The notes beneath the pieces are model-generated. The model had not been told where the DNA came from, made no database searches, and saw only the letters and a program-made list of their open reading frames with translations. Both the position numbers and the translations under genes were made by a program. DNA of 64,000 nt from Galeruca laticollis (Eukaryota > Arthropoda > Insecta > Coleoptera > Chrysomelidae): assembly GCA_963921935.1 (NCBI GenBank), contig OY998180.1, forward strand, positions 111,482,183 to 111,546,182, in the 5' to 3' direction. Positions 46,176 through 57,381 of this stretch are shown piece after piece (positions within the stretch are counted from its first letter, which is position 1; each line of letters starts with the position of its first letter).

Positions 46176-47662
46176 AAAAAAATGAATATTTAAGTAAAAT
46201 ATTTGTATTATTATTGAATAAAAAAAAGAGATTAATAATAATAAGTTCTAAACATCTAAAAGCAGAGGCCTGGTGGCGAACAAATAAAACAACGGAGTTG
46301 AACTATAGTTTGATCTATTTAACAACAAAAAAATAATGTGTACGAATATACAGATATGTTAGTAGCACAATGTCTGAATATATAAGCAAAATAATAAAGG
46401 TAACACACAAACAAAGATAATTTTCACCAATATTCCGGTCATAGCCGGGTAGTACCAATAGCTGAGAGCTGGTGAAACGTAGTGATGTAGCTGTATTTCA
46501 ATCAGAAGCTACTTTTAATACTCCCTTGCTCAAAAACCTTGTAGCCCGTGCTTAAAACCCTAAAATACAATCAGTAATGAAGACATTGATAATTCCCAAA
46601 ATAGATCTTCAAATAAGAAGAAAGTATTATCAATAGATTCTAGCTACATTAATAATATAAATGTATCAGATAATAAGTGCGTGCTCAACCATTGTGAGAA
46701 AAAATCTTACAAAACTGATAATACTCAATAAAAAAAAATGAATGTTCACAAAATTCTATTAATAATGACTCTAATGTAACTTCATCAAATAACAAAGTGA
46801 ATTCAGGGAAGACAAATATAAGGAAAATTATCGATAAAAGTTATGAAATATACATGCAGAAATTACAGAAGGTAATCGAATCCATAGCTGATTTAAAAAA
46901 AAATAAGATTCAAAGTGGTGCATGATACAAAGAGATATTTATATTAGTGTTTTAAATAAGGTATAACAAATACACGGTTGAGCTACAGCTAAATGAATAA
47001 ATACTAAGAGACTTTCAAAAATTAAGAAAACAAAAATTAGGTACAGATTGTGTGAATGAAGCTAAATAATAATTTAAAAATTCGATAGCTTAATGAGAAA
47101 ATTCAGAAGCTAATTAAGTAATAAAAAACTTTCTATTGGCTGTTCTACATTTTAGGCAAAATTCTAAACATATCAACTATAACCAAATACCCCATTGAAA
47201 TATAATAATTTTAAAAATATCTCACATAATTTAGTTACATGGAGCTTGTTGACATAGCCAATATATTATTCAAAAAAATAAAATAAAAATAAACGATTCA
47301 AACAACCGTAATGATTAACGCAAAGGATTAGTAATAAATGAAATGTAACTTAAATTAAGCAATAAAAAAGGCAAATAATTGAAAGTCTTTTGTCGAACAA
47401 ACTCCAAAATTATATATACTGGCCAAATTATGTCACCTGATGGTATACTACATAATGTAATGAGTAATCCTTTATGGATTGGGCATAATAGATGTAAATA
47501 CAAATAACAAGACAAAAATATATAAATATGCCGGGACTATATGATCATTAATTCTAAATTGATTTGAATAAAAAGAAATAATAAGTAAAGATGCGGTATC
47601 AGCAGAAATACTAAAATGAAATAAAAAAAATTGATAACCATTAAAAAAATGGAACTATATTA
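46174..47662. other. No gene recognised
   Basis: Very AT-rich DNA with no supported feature. Confidence 0.5.
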
Positions 47663-47762
47663 TTTCATAACTTACGCTAATTGAGAATGTATCCTTGTTA
47701 AGATCAAGGATCTATCCTTGTTAAGATCAAGGATACATTCTTAATTTGCGTAAGTTATGAAA
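47663..47762. repeat. Composite hairpin
   Basis: Outer arms 47663-47692 and 47735-47762 are inverse copies. Between them atccttgttaagatcaagga is present twice in direct order, and each copy is itself a small palindrome (ccttg/caagg). The whole stretch can fold on itself. Confidence 0.88.
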
Positions 47763-47898
47763 CTGTTGTAGCGGACTGTTTTGTAAATTATGTTTTGTCT
47801 TTCTTTGTAGTTCCCTGAAGATGTGAATAAATATTTACGAAAGCTTGGAAATCTAAGAAGAGTTCCTTTTTATGATAACCTCAATAGTATTTGTACTT
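47763..47898 (+). other. Penelope-type 3' end motif
   Basis: At 47815-47848 the plus strand reads ctgaagatg, then a short self-complementary stretch, then cgaaagcttgg. A similar arrangement occurs at 36398-36433 and, less closely, at 24877. It has no ORF and may be the 3' remnant of an element. Confidence 0.45.
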
Positions 47899-47957
47899 AG
47901 TATATATATATACATATGTATATATATATATATACATATGTATATATATATATATAT
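47899..47957. repeat. (TA)n with catatg interruptions
   Basis: TA repeat interrupted by acatatgt twice, forming a palindromic tract. Confidence 0.92.
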
Positions 47958-49348
47958 ACCTCACGATTTTTTTCCTCGGACAAAAATAATTCGCAGTGGA
48001 TGAGCTCGTTTATATTCCACAAAATAAGATAATGACTAAAATATTATTGCAATTAACATAACTACGTGAAATATTGAACAAAGATCTAATAAAAAAATAA
48101 CAAAAAACTATTATTCGCCATTTTGACAAGAACTATCTAATTTAGGTACTTATAAATGGAGGCAGAATAATGAATAACCTTGGTATTGATTTCAACAACA
48201 AAAACTAGTGTGGTCCAAATGAATATACACCTAAAGAAAGAAATCACATACTAATTTTCACTATACAATTTAATTTCTTTCTGAAAATAATTACTGAATA
48301 AAACATTTTCTCGAACAATGAGACGACTTGATCTACAAAATCATAGAAAATAAATGATATGAAACTAGAAAACTGTGTCCCAATAGCTAATAAGATTAAG
48401 CACATAGTAAAAAACGAATTCACTACATTTTCCACGAATAATAAAATATATTGAGTAATGTTGGCCATGAATAAATAGAAAATAACTTTAAGTTTCTTTA
48501 CATTAAAAATGATAAAGTAATCGCACTCTGACCCCTAATTAACCCAACCACCACGTGTCAAAATTAACCCAGAAATAAATTATACCGAAAATTACTTTAA
48601 TCCCAGGATAGAATAAGACAAACTAGACTTATAATAAAAAAATTATGAGTACCAATTAACGGAATAAGTAAAGGAAAATAATATCTTACCTTGGGATGGT
48701 TTATAGGGGTTTCAAAGAAATGTGTAGTCGGTGGTCTCAAAACCCTGAATTTCAGATAAATCCTCACGTATTCAACCAAAGAACCAGTTCAGAACTAAAC
48801 ATCCATGAAGATTTCTTCGGAGAAAAGACCCCAAAACCCACAAAAAAATGACAAAATACGGGGTATTAAATCTCCACAGCCGAACACAACTCTTGAAGTG
48901 GAGAGAAATCAAAATTTTCTTCAAATTTCGTTCCCACAGACCCCGATAAAAATAAACCGAATAAAAAGACATTAGATGGCAAAAACTAATCCGCTTGGTA
49001 AATAACGAAAGTGTAGAAACGACAGTGAAGGTCTGTATACACGCATTGTTTCAAAAAAATAGATTACAATTTCCTTTATTATAAAACCCTACATTTTACC
49101 CAATTGATTCGTAAAAAAATGTTGATTTTAGCAAAACACAATGATATTTGCCTGTATGCAACTAGCATAGGACGAAACATTACATAGATATTTGAATTAT
49201 AAAGGTTATATCACGATTTAGTTGAAAGAGTTGCAGAAGTAGAACGTGAACTGGGGATAATACAGTCAGTTGTGGGTAAATTAACCAGATATTTCACTTG
49301 AATATATCGAGATTATACTAAAATAATAAGAATTATAATTTATGAATA
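47958..49348. other. No gene recognised
   Basis: AT-rich sequence. The short frames present show no recognisable domain. Confidence 0.5.
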
Positions 49349-49431
49349 CAGGGTGACTCGAGAATGTTTAATAGTAAAATCAAACCGTGATAACCTCTCA
49401 AGTTTTTGGTACGAACTCCTGGGACACCCTG
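49349..49431. mobile_element. 83-bp mariner-derived miniature element
   Basis: It starts cagggtgactcgag and ends ctcctgggacaccctg, with TA on both sides (49347-49348 and 49432-49433). Its right half is the inverse of the outer tip of the mariner element at 43176. It has no coding capacity. The left end matches only the first seven or so bases. Confidence 0.75.
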
Positions 49432-49764
49432 TATAGCAACATGAGAAATAATGACAATCAATTTTATCGTATCAAAAACCGTCAGCTGGCAATTTTCAAG
49501 TCGTTAGTCCAAGAAACACGATGATAATAGTAAAAAAAGGAAGTAAAATTATACTCTGTATTTCCAAAACCGTCAACATTTGGATAAAACATGTTTTCAA
49601 TCACCATTATTTAACCTGTAGTATCTCCAGTTAACGGTTGTACCATTATTAATGAAACACCTTGTAGAAATGAAGAAAATTTTTTCTCCTCCATATTTAT
49701 TCTACTTATTTTCCTCAGTTGAATTTAAGAAGAATGTTTAATTGCAAAAAAGTAAAGTAAAGTT
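49432..49764. other. No gene recognised
   Basis: Short AT-rich stretch before the satellite array. Confidence 0.5.
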
Positions 49765-52700
49765 GAATATTTTTTTTACCCACTGTATATTTTTAGAAAT
49801 TTTGTCTCGTGCAATAATACCGTAAACTAAATGAATGGTAGATCGTATTTTATATATTTATTAATTTTCCCCTATTTCAAGTAAGCCCCCTGTATAAATA
49901 GACATCCAAAAATTTATATAATATTTTTTTACCCATTGTATATTTTTAGAAAGTTTGTTTCGTGCATAAATACCGTAAACTAAATGAATGGTAGATCGTA
50001 TTTTATATATTTATTAATTTTCCTATTTCAAGTAATCCCCCTATATAAATAGACATCCAAAAATTTATATAATATTTTTTTACCCATTGTATATTTTTAG
50101 AAAGTTTGTTTCGTGCATAAATACCGTAAACTAAATGAATGGTAGATCGTATTTTATATATTTATTAATTTTCCTATTTCAAGTAAGCCCCCTGTATAAA
50201 TAGACATCCAAAAATTTATATAATATTTTTTACCCATTGTATATTTTTAGAAAGTTTGTTTCGTGCATAAATACCGTAAACTAAATGAATGGTAGATCGT
50301 ATTTTATATATTTATTAATTTTCCTATTTCAAGTAAGCCCCCTGTATAAATAGACCACCAAAAATTTATATAATATTTTTTTACCCATTGTATATTTTTA
50401 GAAAGTTTGTTTCGAGCATAAATACCGTAAACTAAGTGAGTGGTAGATCGTATTTTATATATTTATTAATTTTCCTATTTCAAGTAAGCCCCCTGTATAA
50501 ATAGACATCCAAAAATTTATATAATATTTTTTTACCCATTGTATATATTTAGAAAGTTTGTTTCGTGCATAAATACCGTAAACTAAATGAATGGTAGATC
50601 GTCTTTTATATATTTATTAATTTTCCTATTTCAAGTAAGCCCCCTGTATAAATAGACATCCAAAAATTTATATAATATTTTTTTACCCATTGTCTATTTT
50701 TAGAAAGTTTGTTTCGTGCATAAATACGGTAAACTAATGGAATGGTAGATCGTATTTTATATATTTATTAATGTTCCTATTTCAAGTAAGCCCCCTGTAT
50801 AAATAGACATCCAAAAATTTATATAATATTTTTTTACCCATTGTATATTTTTAGAAAGTTTGTTTCGTGCATAAATACCGTAAACTAAATGAATGGTAGA
50901 TCGTATTTTATATATTTCTTAATTTTCCTATTTCAAGTAAGCCCCCTGTATAAATAGACAACCAAAAATTTATATAATATTTTTTTACCCATTGTCTATT
51001 TTTAGAAAGTTTGTTTCGTGCATAAATACCGTAAACTAATGGAATGGTAGATCGTATTTTATATATTTATTAATGTTCCTATTTCAAGTAAGCCCCCTGT
51101 ATAAATAGACATCCAAAAATTTATATAATATTTTTTTACCCATTGTATATTTTTAGAAAGTTTGTTTCGTGCATAAATACCGTAAACTAAATGAATGGTA
51201 GATCGTATTATATATATTTAATAATTTTCCTATTTCAAGTAAGTTCCCTGTATAAATAGACATCCAAAAATTTATATAATATTTTTTACCCATTGTATAT
51301 TTTTGGAAAGTTTGTTTCGTGCATAAATACCGTAAACTAAATGAATGGTAGATCGTATTTTATATATTTATTAATTTTCCTATTTTAAGTAAGCCCCCTG
51401 TATAAATAGACAACCAAAAATTTATATAATATTTTTTTACCCATTGTATATTTTTAGAAAGTTTGTTTCGAGCATAAATACCGTAAACTAAGTGAGTGGT
51501 AGATCGTATGTTATATATTTATTAATTTTCCTATTTCAAGTAAGCCCCCTGTATAAATAGACATCCAAAAATTTATATAATATTTTTTTAACCATTGTAT
51601 ATTTTTAGAAAGTTTGTTTCGTGCATAAATACCGTAAACTAGATGAATGGTAGATCGTATTTTATATATTTAATAATTTTCCTATTTCAAGTAAGCCCCC
51701 TGTATAAATAGACATCCAAAAATTTATATAATATTTTTTACCCATTGTATATTTTTAGAAAGTTTGTTTCGTGCATCAATACCGTAAACTAAATGAATGG
51801 TAGATCGTATTTTATATATTTATTAATTTTCCTATTTCAAGTAAGCCCCCTGTATAAATAGACAACCAAAAATTTATATAATATTTTTTTACCAATTGTA
51901 TATTTTTAGAAAGTTTGTTTCGAGCATAAATACCATAAACTAAGTGAGTGGTAGATCGTATTTTATATATTTATTAATTTTCCTATTTCAAGTAAGCCCC
52001 CTGTATAAATAGACATCCAAAAATTTATATAATATTTTTTTACCCATTGTATATATTTAGAAAGTTTGTTTCGTGCATAAATACCGTAAACTAAATGAAT
52101 GGTAGATCGTATTTTATATATTTATTAATTTTCCTATTTCAAGTAAGCCCCCTGTATAAATAGACATCCAAAAATTTATATAATATTTTTTTACCCATTG
52201 TCTATTTTTATAAAGTTTGTTTCGTGCATAAATACCGTAAACTAATGGAATGGTAGATCGTATTTTATATATTGATTAATGTTCCTATTTCCAAGTAAGC
52301 CCCCTGTATAAATAGACATCCAAAAATTTATATAATATTTTTTTACCCATTGTATATTTTTAGAAAGTTTGTTTCGTGCATAAATACCGTAAACTAAATG
52401 AATGGTAGATCGTATTTTATATATTTCTTAATTTTCCTATTTCAAGTAAGCCCCCTGTATAAATAGACATCCAAAAATTTATATAATATTTTTTTACCCA
52501 TTGTATATATTTAGAAAGTTTGTTTCGTGCATAAATACCGTAAACTAAATGAATGGTAGATCGTATTTTATATATTTATTAATTTTCCTATTTCAAGTAA
52601 GCCCCCTGTATAAATAGACATCCAAAAATTTATATAATATTTTTTTACCCATTGTCTATTTTTATAAAGTTTGTTTCGTGCATAAATACCGTAAACTAAT

Positions 52701-52940
52701 GGAATGGTAGATCGTATTTTATATATTGATTAATGTTCCTATTTCCAAGTAAGCCCCCTGTATAAATAGACATCCAAAAATTTATATAATATTTTTTTAC
52801 CCATTGTATATTTTTAGAAAGTTTGTTTCGTGCATAAATACCGTAAACTAAATGAATGGTAGATCGTATTTTATATATTTCTTAATTTTCCTATTTCAAG
52901 TAAGCTCCCTGTATAAATAGATATCTAAAAATTTATATAA
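49765..52940. repeat. Satellite array, 151-bp monomer, about 21 copies
   Basis: A monomer with landmark words gtaagccccctgtataaat, tacccattgtatatttttag and ggtagatcgtattttatata repeats head to tail. The gtaag landmark falls at 49881, 50032, 50183, 50333, 50484, 50635, 50786, 50937, 51088, 51239, 51389, 51540, 51691, 51841, 51992, 52143, 52295, 52446, 52597, 52749 and 52900, giving steps of 150-152. Variants are not random; see the higher-order pattern finding. Each monomer contains tataaata. No open frame exists. The array ends about 300 bases before the prospero ATG. Confidence 0.97.
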
Positions 52941-53023
52941 GTTTCTAAATATTACATATTTGCGTTTAGAATATCATTGTCAAAATTAATTTTGAATGGT
53001 CTCTGTCCGATGTATTCGCACTG

Positions 53024-53035
53024 TATATATAAAAA
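53024..53035 (+). promoter_or_regulatory. Possible TATA element upstream of prospero
   Basis: tatatataaaaag lies between the words gcact and agtgc, about 220 bases before the start codon. It could be a core promoter element, but the sequence is AT-rich and an acceptor-like site lies downstream at 53163, so the exon here might instead begin by splicing. Low certainty. Confidence 0.25.
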
Positions 53036-53147
53036 GTGCATTCGTCGGCTTTATATCGTTAAACGATCGTCATATATAGAATATCAACAGTTGTGCTGAG
53101 ACCGCAGGTGTCGGTAGTCTCAGCCGACTTCGTAACGATGCCTCACG

Positions 53148-53163
53148 CTCTCTCTGTTTTCAG
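53148..53163 (+). promoter_or_regulatory. Possible splice acceptor in the 5' UTR
   Basis: A pyrimidine tract ctctctctgttttcag ends in AG at 53163, followed by gtattgac. It would make 53164 the start of the first coding exon, with untranslated exons further left. The site could also be read as a donor (CAG/GTATTG), so it stays uncertain. Confidence 0.35.
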
Positions 53164-53242
53164 GTATTGACATGGGTGATTATTCTTAAAGTGGGGACGA
53201 TAATCTGGAGGGGGACCTGCACGACCAATAACGCTCCAACTT

Positions 53243-55294
53243 ATGATGTCATCGGAGGAGGAGACAGAGTTCGGTTTGTATACAGATAAGCTCCTGAAGA
53301 AATCCAAAAGAACTAGACAGCGCGTGGACGCCGGTGAGCCGCGTAATTCGTATTCCTCGATTCCGAACTTTAGTTCGCGACCGGCTTTTCTCGGTGGTGG
53401 TAGTAATTTATACGGCGCCATTTTTACCCAACAGCAACAGTTCGGTCTTTTCGGACCGGGGTTCGCGCCCGCAAAAATGTTAAACGAGCTTTTAGGGCGA
53501 CAAAAGCCCGAAAATGCCGCGGACGGTGAAGACGCGAAATTCGATAACGTTATAAGGTGTGATAACAGTCCTCCGAGTGGTGAACAACTTGCGCATCATA
53601 TGCTCAGAGATATTCTACAAGGTAGGAAACACGAACTTTTAGCATTAGAACAGGACATGCGTAACGGACAAGAACATATTATGAATAACAATAACAACGA
53701 ACCAAAGACGAGTCCAGAAAGAAACGATGTCAACGCAACTATGAAAGAGTGTTTATCAGCAGAATCCGGTGAAAGGCAACAAGAACTCATGGAAGAAACT
53801 CTCAACGGTATGGAAACTGAATCACTTCCATCTCCTAAAGTAGAACCTGCCAGTCCAGCAAAACCGGAAGACGCGAAGAAAGCACGTGTGGAAAATATAG
53901 TAACAGGTATGAGATCAAGTCCAGCACCGCCCCAAGTGAACGGTTGCAAAAAACGAAAATTATATCAACCGCAACAGCATGACAGCAACGCCGAAAGATA
54001 CGTCGATGACGACGAAGAAGAAATAGAGCCGATTCGACAAAAGCGAGTGGAAAAGAATATTCTCAAATCACAATTGAGATCGATGCAAGAACAACTAGCA
54101 GAAATGCAACAAAAATACATGGCGCTTTGCACTCGAGTAGAACAAGGTTCGGAAGAAAGTCAAGAAATCGAAGAAATACCGAGCGATAGTGAACAAAGTA
54201 AAAGATCAGCTCCCCCTTCACCGGTAACGACAAGCACTCCTACACCTATTCCTCAACCAACGCTAGCCCAAGAAGTGAGCAAGCTGAAGATAAGTCCTCC
54301 AGGTCCTCCTTTCCACAACGGTTTTCTACACAATCCGCATCAACACATGAGCAGCGCCGCCGCTATGTACCTAGGGGTAAGTCACAAACTTTTTATGGAA
54401 CAAGAAGCTAGATTGGCGAAAGAAGTGGCCGCTAACAATGAATCTCAACAAATACAATCGGCTCAACAACAAACTCCTCCGAAACCCGAATCTAACCATA
54501 TCTCAGAACGACTGAACATAATAAGACATTTAAATCCGAACGGTACAGATCTAGAGGGTCTCGCGGACGCTCTAAAAAGTGAAATAACGGCGTCGTTGTC
54601 AAATCTCATAGATTCTATACTCTATCGATTCGTTCATCAGAAAAGGTGTAAACAACAGGACGCCGCCACGGCAGCAGAGCAATTGAACAAAGATTTGATG
54701 ATGGCCTCACAGTTGCTTGATAGGAAGTCTCCGAGAACCAAGGTGGCGGAGAGGCCTCAACCACCTCAAGCTCCACAGCCAAATCATCAAAATCACATGG
54801 TGAACGGCAACGCCAGCGGTTCCCCGTTGATGCCAGTTCCTAATATGAATAATATGCAGAAACCATCGGATCTTCACATACGACCTCCGATGTTTCATCC
54901 GCCGAAACCTCCGGGAATCAGCGCTCCTTTGTATGGCATGAATCATCCATTTTGCGTTAATAAACAACAAGAAACGCCTGAGCAAAATGAAGCGCTCAGT
55001 TTAGTTGTAGCTCCGAAAAAAAAACGACATAAAGTCACAGACACGAGAATAACGCCCAGAACGGTTAGCAGAATTCTTGGACAAGATGGTATGGGTATGT
55101 CACCAGCTGCCATGGAACCGAACACATGTACCTCACCTAGGCCGCCCCCATATCACCAGCCGCCGCCGATGTTGCCCGTCTCCCTTCCGACGTCGGTGGC
55201 GATTCCCAACCCAGGCCTACACGAATCTCAGGTTTTCTCACCCTACAGCCCCTTCTTCCATGGACCAAGTCACGGCCACCACATGGCAATGCAG
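53243..55294 (+). CDS. pros: prospero, first coding exon (684 codons)
   Basis: Homeodomain transcription factor of the Prospero/Prox1 family, which drives neural progenitors to differentiate. The frame starts MMSSEEETEFGLYTDKLLKK. Residues about 17-39 (LLKKSKRTRQRVDAGEPRNS) and AKMLNELLGRQ (77-87) are conserved blocks of the family. Basic motifs CKKRK (about 234) and PKKKRHK (about 591) are likely nuclear signals. LKSQLRSMQEQLAEMQQKYM (about 271) is a coiled coil. SNLIDSILYRFVHQKR (about 455) is another conserved helix, and TRITPRTVSRIL (about 600) a further conserved block. Gln- and Pro-rich linkers are typical. The exon ends after CAG at 55294; the following gtatga is the donor, so the frame would stop there if unspliced. 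The first Met pair was chosen because the conserved N-terminus begins there. Confidence 0.96.
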
Positions 55295-56369
55295 GTATGA
55301 TCAAAATTTTAATTATAATCATCTGATTATTGATATTACTTTATTTGCACATTTTTAAAATCGTAAAAAGACTATCTAAGCACGAGAAACTTTAATTTTG
55401 ATATAATTTATTTAACCTATTTTTTTCATTAACATGTTATGTTTTTATGTTTTAAATTAATTGCCACATTTGAGTTTCCAAAGAAACACGATATACAGAA
55501 ATTATTTGACGCACAAAAAACATTTAAAACGAGAGTTATTTTACAAAAGGTGTGATTATTATTTATCTATTACTTTTTTAAATGAAACTGTTTTTAAATA
55601 ATTCCACAATATAATGAAAACATCATTATATTGTAGAATTATTTAAAAACAGTTAGTTTCATTTAAAAATGTAACATAAGTAGATTCCACAAAATATGGG
55701 TCGAAACGGAAAATTTTATTATATCTCTTTATATATTAAATTATTATCTCTTTAAATTATTAAATCAAGGAAAATAATTAAGTTATTTTCTTCAACTTCT
55801 AATGTAAATTTAATTTTTGGTTGTAAAATAATAATATGATTGTAAAATGCATCTGTTGTCGTGCACTACCTACAAAATAAGCTAATATTTAGCATTTTTT
55901 GTCATCAACTCCTTTAAAAATGTTATTGGGCGCATTTACAGGAATCAAAGTCATCCTTCGTCTTCTATCGACTAAAAACAAGTGCCTGGAAGTCGTGTTT
56001 GATTTTTGGAAAAAGGAAATTATTTTTGGAAACGTTTCGCGTCGAAAAATAGTACGAATAGTTTCTTTCCCACACCAACGATGTTTTTTCGGCACAATTG
56101 GTTGCAGTAAGGCCTCCCTATCAGTTATATTCCATTAATATTGCAGATATAAAACAAACAAAATTATACTTCGGAACCAACATAAAGTTTAAAAAACGGA
56201 ATTCTACATTTATGTTGGAAGAAACAACTACTCATATAGTCAAGAATTGATTTCACTACAAGGACGGAAAATATCCCTGTTTTGATAACTTATCACAAAA
56301 CATTACTTGATGTAATAAATGGAGAGAATATTGTTACATGTTTACATGGAATTGTTTTTTTTGTTTTAG
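55295..56369 (+). other. pros: prospero intron 1
   Basis: Donor CAG/GTATGA and acceptor ttgttttag/GCG. About 1.1 kb. It holds the palindrome at 55575-55669. The open frame at 55899-56138 has no recognised domain. Confidence 0.9.
55575..55669. repeat. Palindromic foldback element in prospero intron 1
   Basis: Arm 55575-55617 and arm 55623-55669 are inverse copies with a 3-base indel and one mismatch, separated by aaaca. The right part continues with tagattccac and gggtcga words shared with 61223-61302, so it belongs to an interspersed family. Confidence 0.9.
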
Positions 56370-56642
56370 GCGTCTTCCTCCCCGCCTAGAATGCACAAGA
56401 TCGAACGAGAATCACCACCAATTCATCATCCCCCAACCTTATTACACCCCGCGTTGTTGGCGGCCGCTCAACACGGGGCCTCCCCGGACTACGGACATAT
56501 GAGAGCGCCATCTAATGGATTAAACATGGACAACGGTGATAGAAATTCGGACTGTAACTCTGGAGATATATCTTACGACGGAATGCAACCTACTATATCC
56601 TTTTTATGCAAAGATTTTAGTAAAAATCTTAGTGCGCATCAT
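56370..56642 (+). CDS. pros: prospero, second coding exon (alternative end at 56594)
   Basis: Continues in phase 0 ([19 protein letters not shown]...). With the U2 donor (cat/GTATGT at 56643) it ends at 56642 and gives 91 codons, including [16 protein letters not shown]. With the U12 donor ATATCCTTTT at 56595 it ends at 56594 and gives 75 codons, the last being MQPT. The sequence between is the first half of the optional segment. Met/His/Pro-rich text before it resembles the linker in front of the homeo-prospero domain. Splice choice determines the length of the segment before the homeodomain. Confidence 0.93.
56595..56604 (+). promoter_or_regulatory. pros: U12-type AT-AC 5' splice site
   Basis: ATATCCTTTT matches the consensus of minor-spliceosome AT-AC introns. 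It lies inside the coding frame, 48 bases before a normal GT donor, at the place where Drosophila prospero has its twintron. Confidence 0.92.
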
Positions 56643-57199
56643 GTATGTATTTTATTTTTGAATCTAAAATAATTGTCATTTAAAAAAATTTTAATACAAA
56701 TAAGCGGATGCGCTTTTTAAAATTTTTGGCGAGAACACTGGGTAAAATTCATATAATTTTGTTAAAATATTGTTTTACCCTCGTATTGGAAGGGTAAAAA
56801 AATAGAATCTGTAAGACCAGAACTTAATCTTTATAGTATAATACCAACTTTTGTAGGTCTTCTTATACAACCTCCTACTTAGGGTTAAGTGAGTAGATAT
56901 CAGAAATCTAAATAATACCTTATTAGAATCCTTATATACTGTTTTTATACAGTTACAAAGAAAACTCACTTTTATATATGAAAAGCTGAAAACTAAGCCA
57001 ATACATGTCAATTTTCAACTAGCTAAATTACTGTTATTACGAATACTTATGTGAGAATCTCTTTTAAACGGACATATGTCAGCAAGTAAAATAAGAAGTA
57101 GGAGGTTACGACAAACGATCATATACAGTGCGTTATTTTATTTTCAATAATATTTTTAAAATGGAATTGTGAAGAAAATATTTGTTTTGCACACTTTAG
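56643..57199 (+). other. pros: prospero twintron (inner U2 intron)
   Basis: The inner GT-AG intron is 557 bases. The outer AT-AC intron runs from 56595 to 57226 (632 bases) and contains it. Apart from the splice signals no feature was found. Confidence 0.88.
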
Positions 57200-57381
57200 C
57201 CTGGTATTTCCTTAACTCCTGAGCACTCGTCAACATTAACACCGATGCACCTCAGGAAAGCCAAGTTGATGTTCTTCTGGGTGAGGTATCCAAGCTCAGC
57301 AGTCCTCAAAATGTACTTCCCCGACATCAAGTTCAATAAAAACAACACTGCCCAGTTGGTGAAATGGTTTTCTAACTTTAG
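57200..57381 (+). CDS. pros: prospero, third coding exon: start of the homeo-prospero domain
   Basis: With the U2 acceptor the exon starts at 57200 (PGISLTPEH, then [20 protein letters not shown]); with the U12 acceptor it starts at 57227. The homeodomain part reads [20 protein letters not shown], then [20 protein letters not shown] and WFSNFR. This is almost invariant in the family and includes helix 3 with its DNA-contacting WFSNFR. The exon ends ttt-ag before gtgagt (phase 2). The remainder of the domain (Prospero domain) is not in the window, so the next intron exceeds 6.6 kb. Confidence 0.97.
57208..57226 (+). promoter_or_regulatory. pros: U12 branch site and AC acceptor
   Basis: TTCCTTAAC (57208-57216) matches the U12 branch-point consensus. 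The intron ends gagcac at 57226, an AC terminus about 11 bases after the branch A, a normal U12 distance. The U2 acceptor, ctttag, is at 57199. Confidence 0.92.

Noticed and set aside
49765..52940. Satellite array considered as CRISPR-like
   Set aside because: The repeat is contiguous without unique spacers and the host is a eukaryote.
55899..56138. Overlapping frames on both strands in prospero intron 1
   Set aside because: No domain recognised, and the frames lie within an intron without splice sites that would include them.
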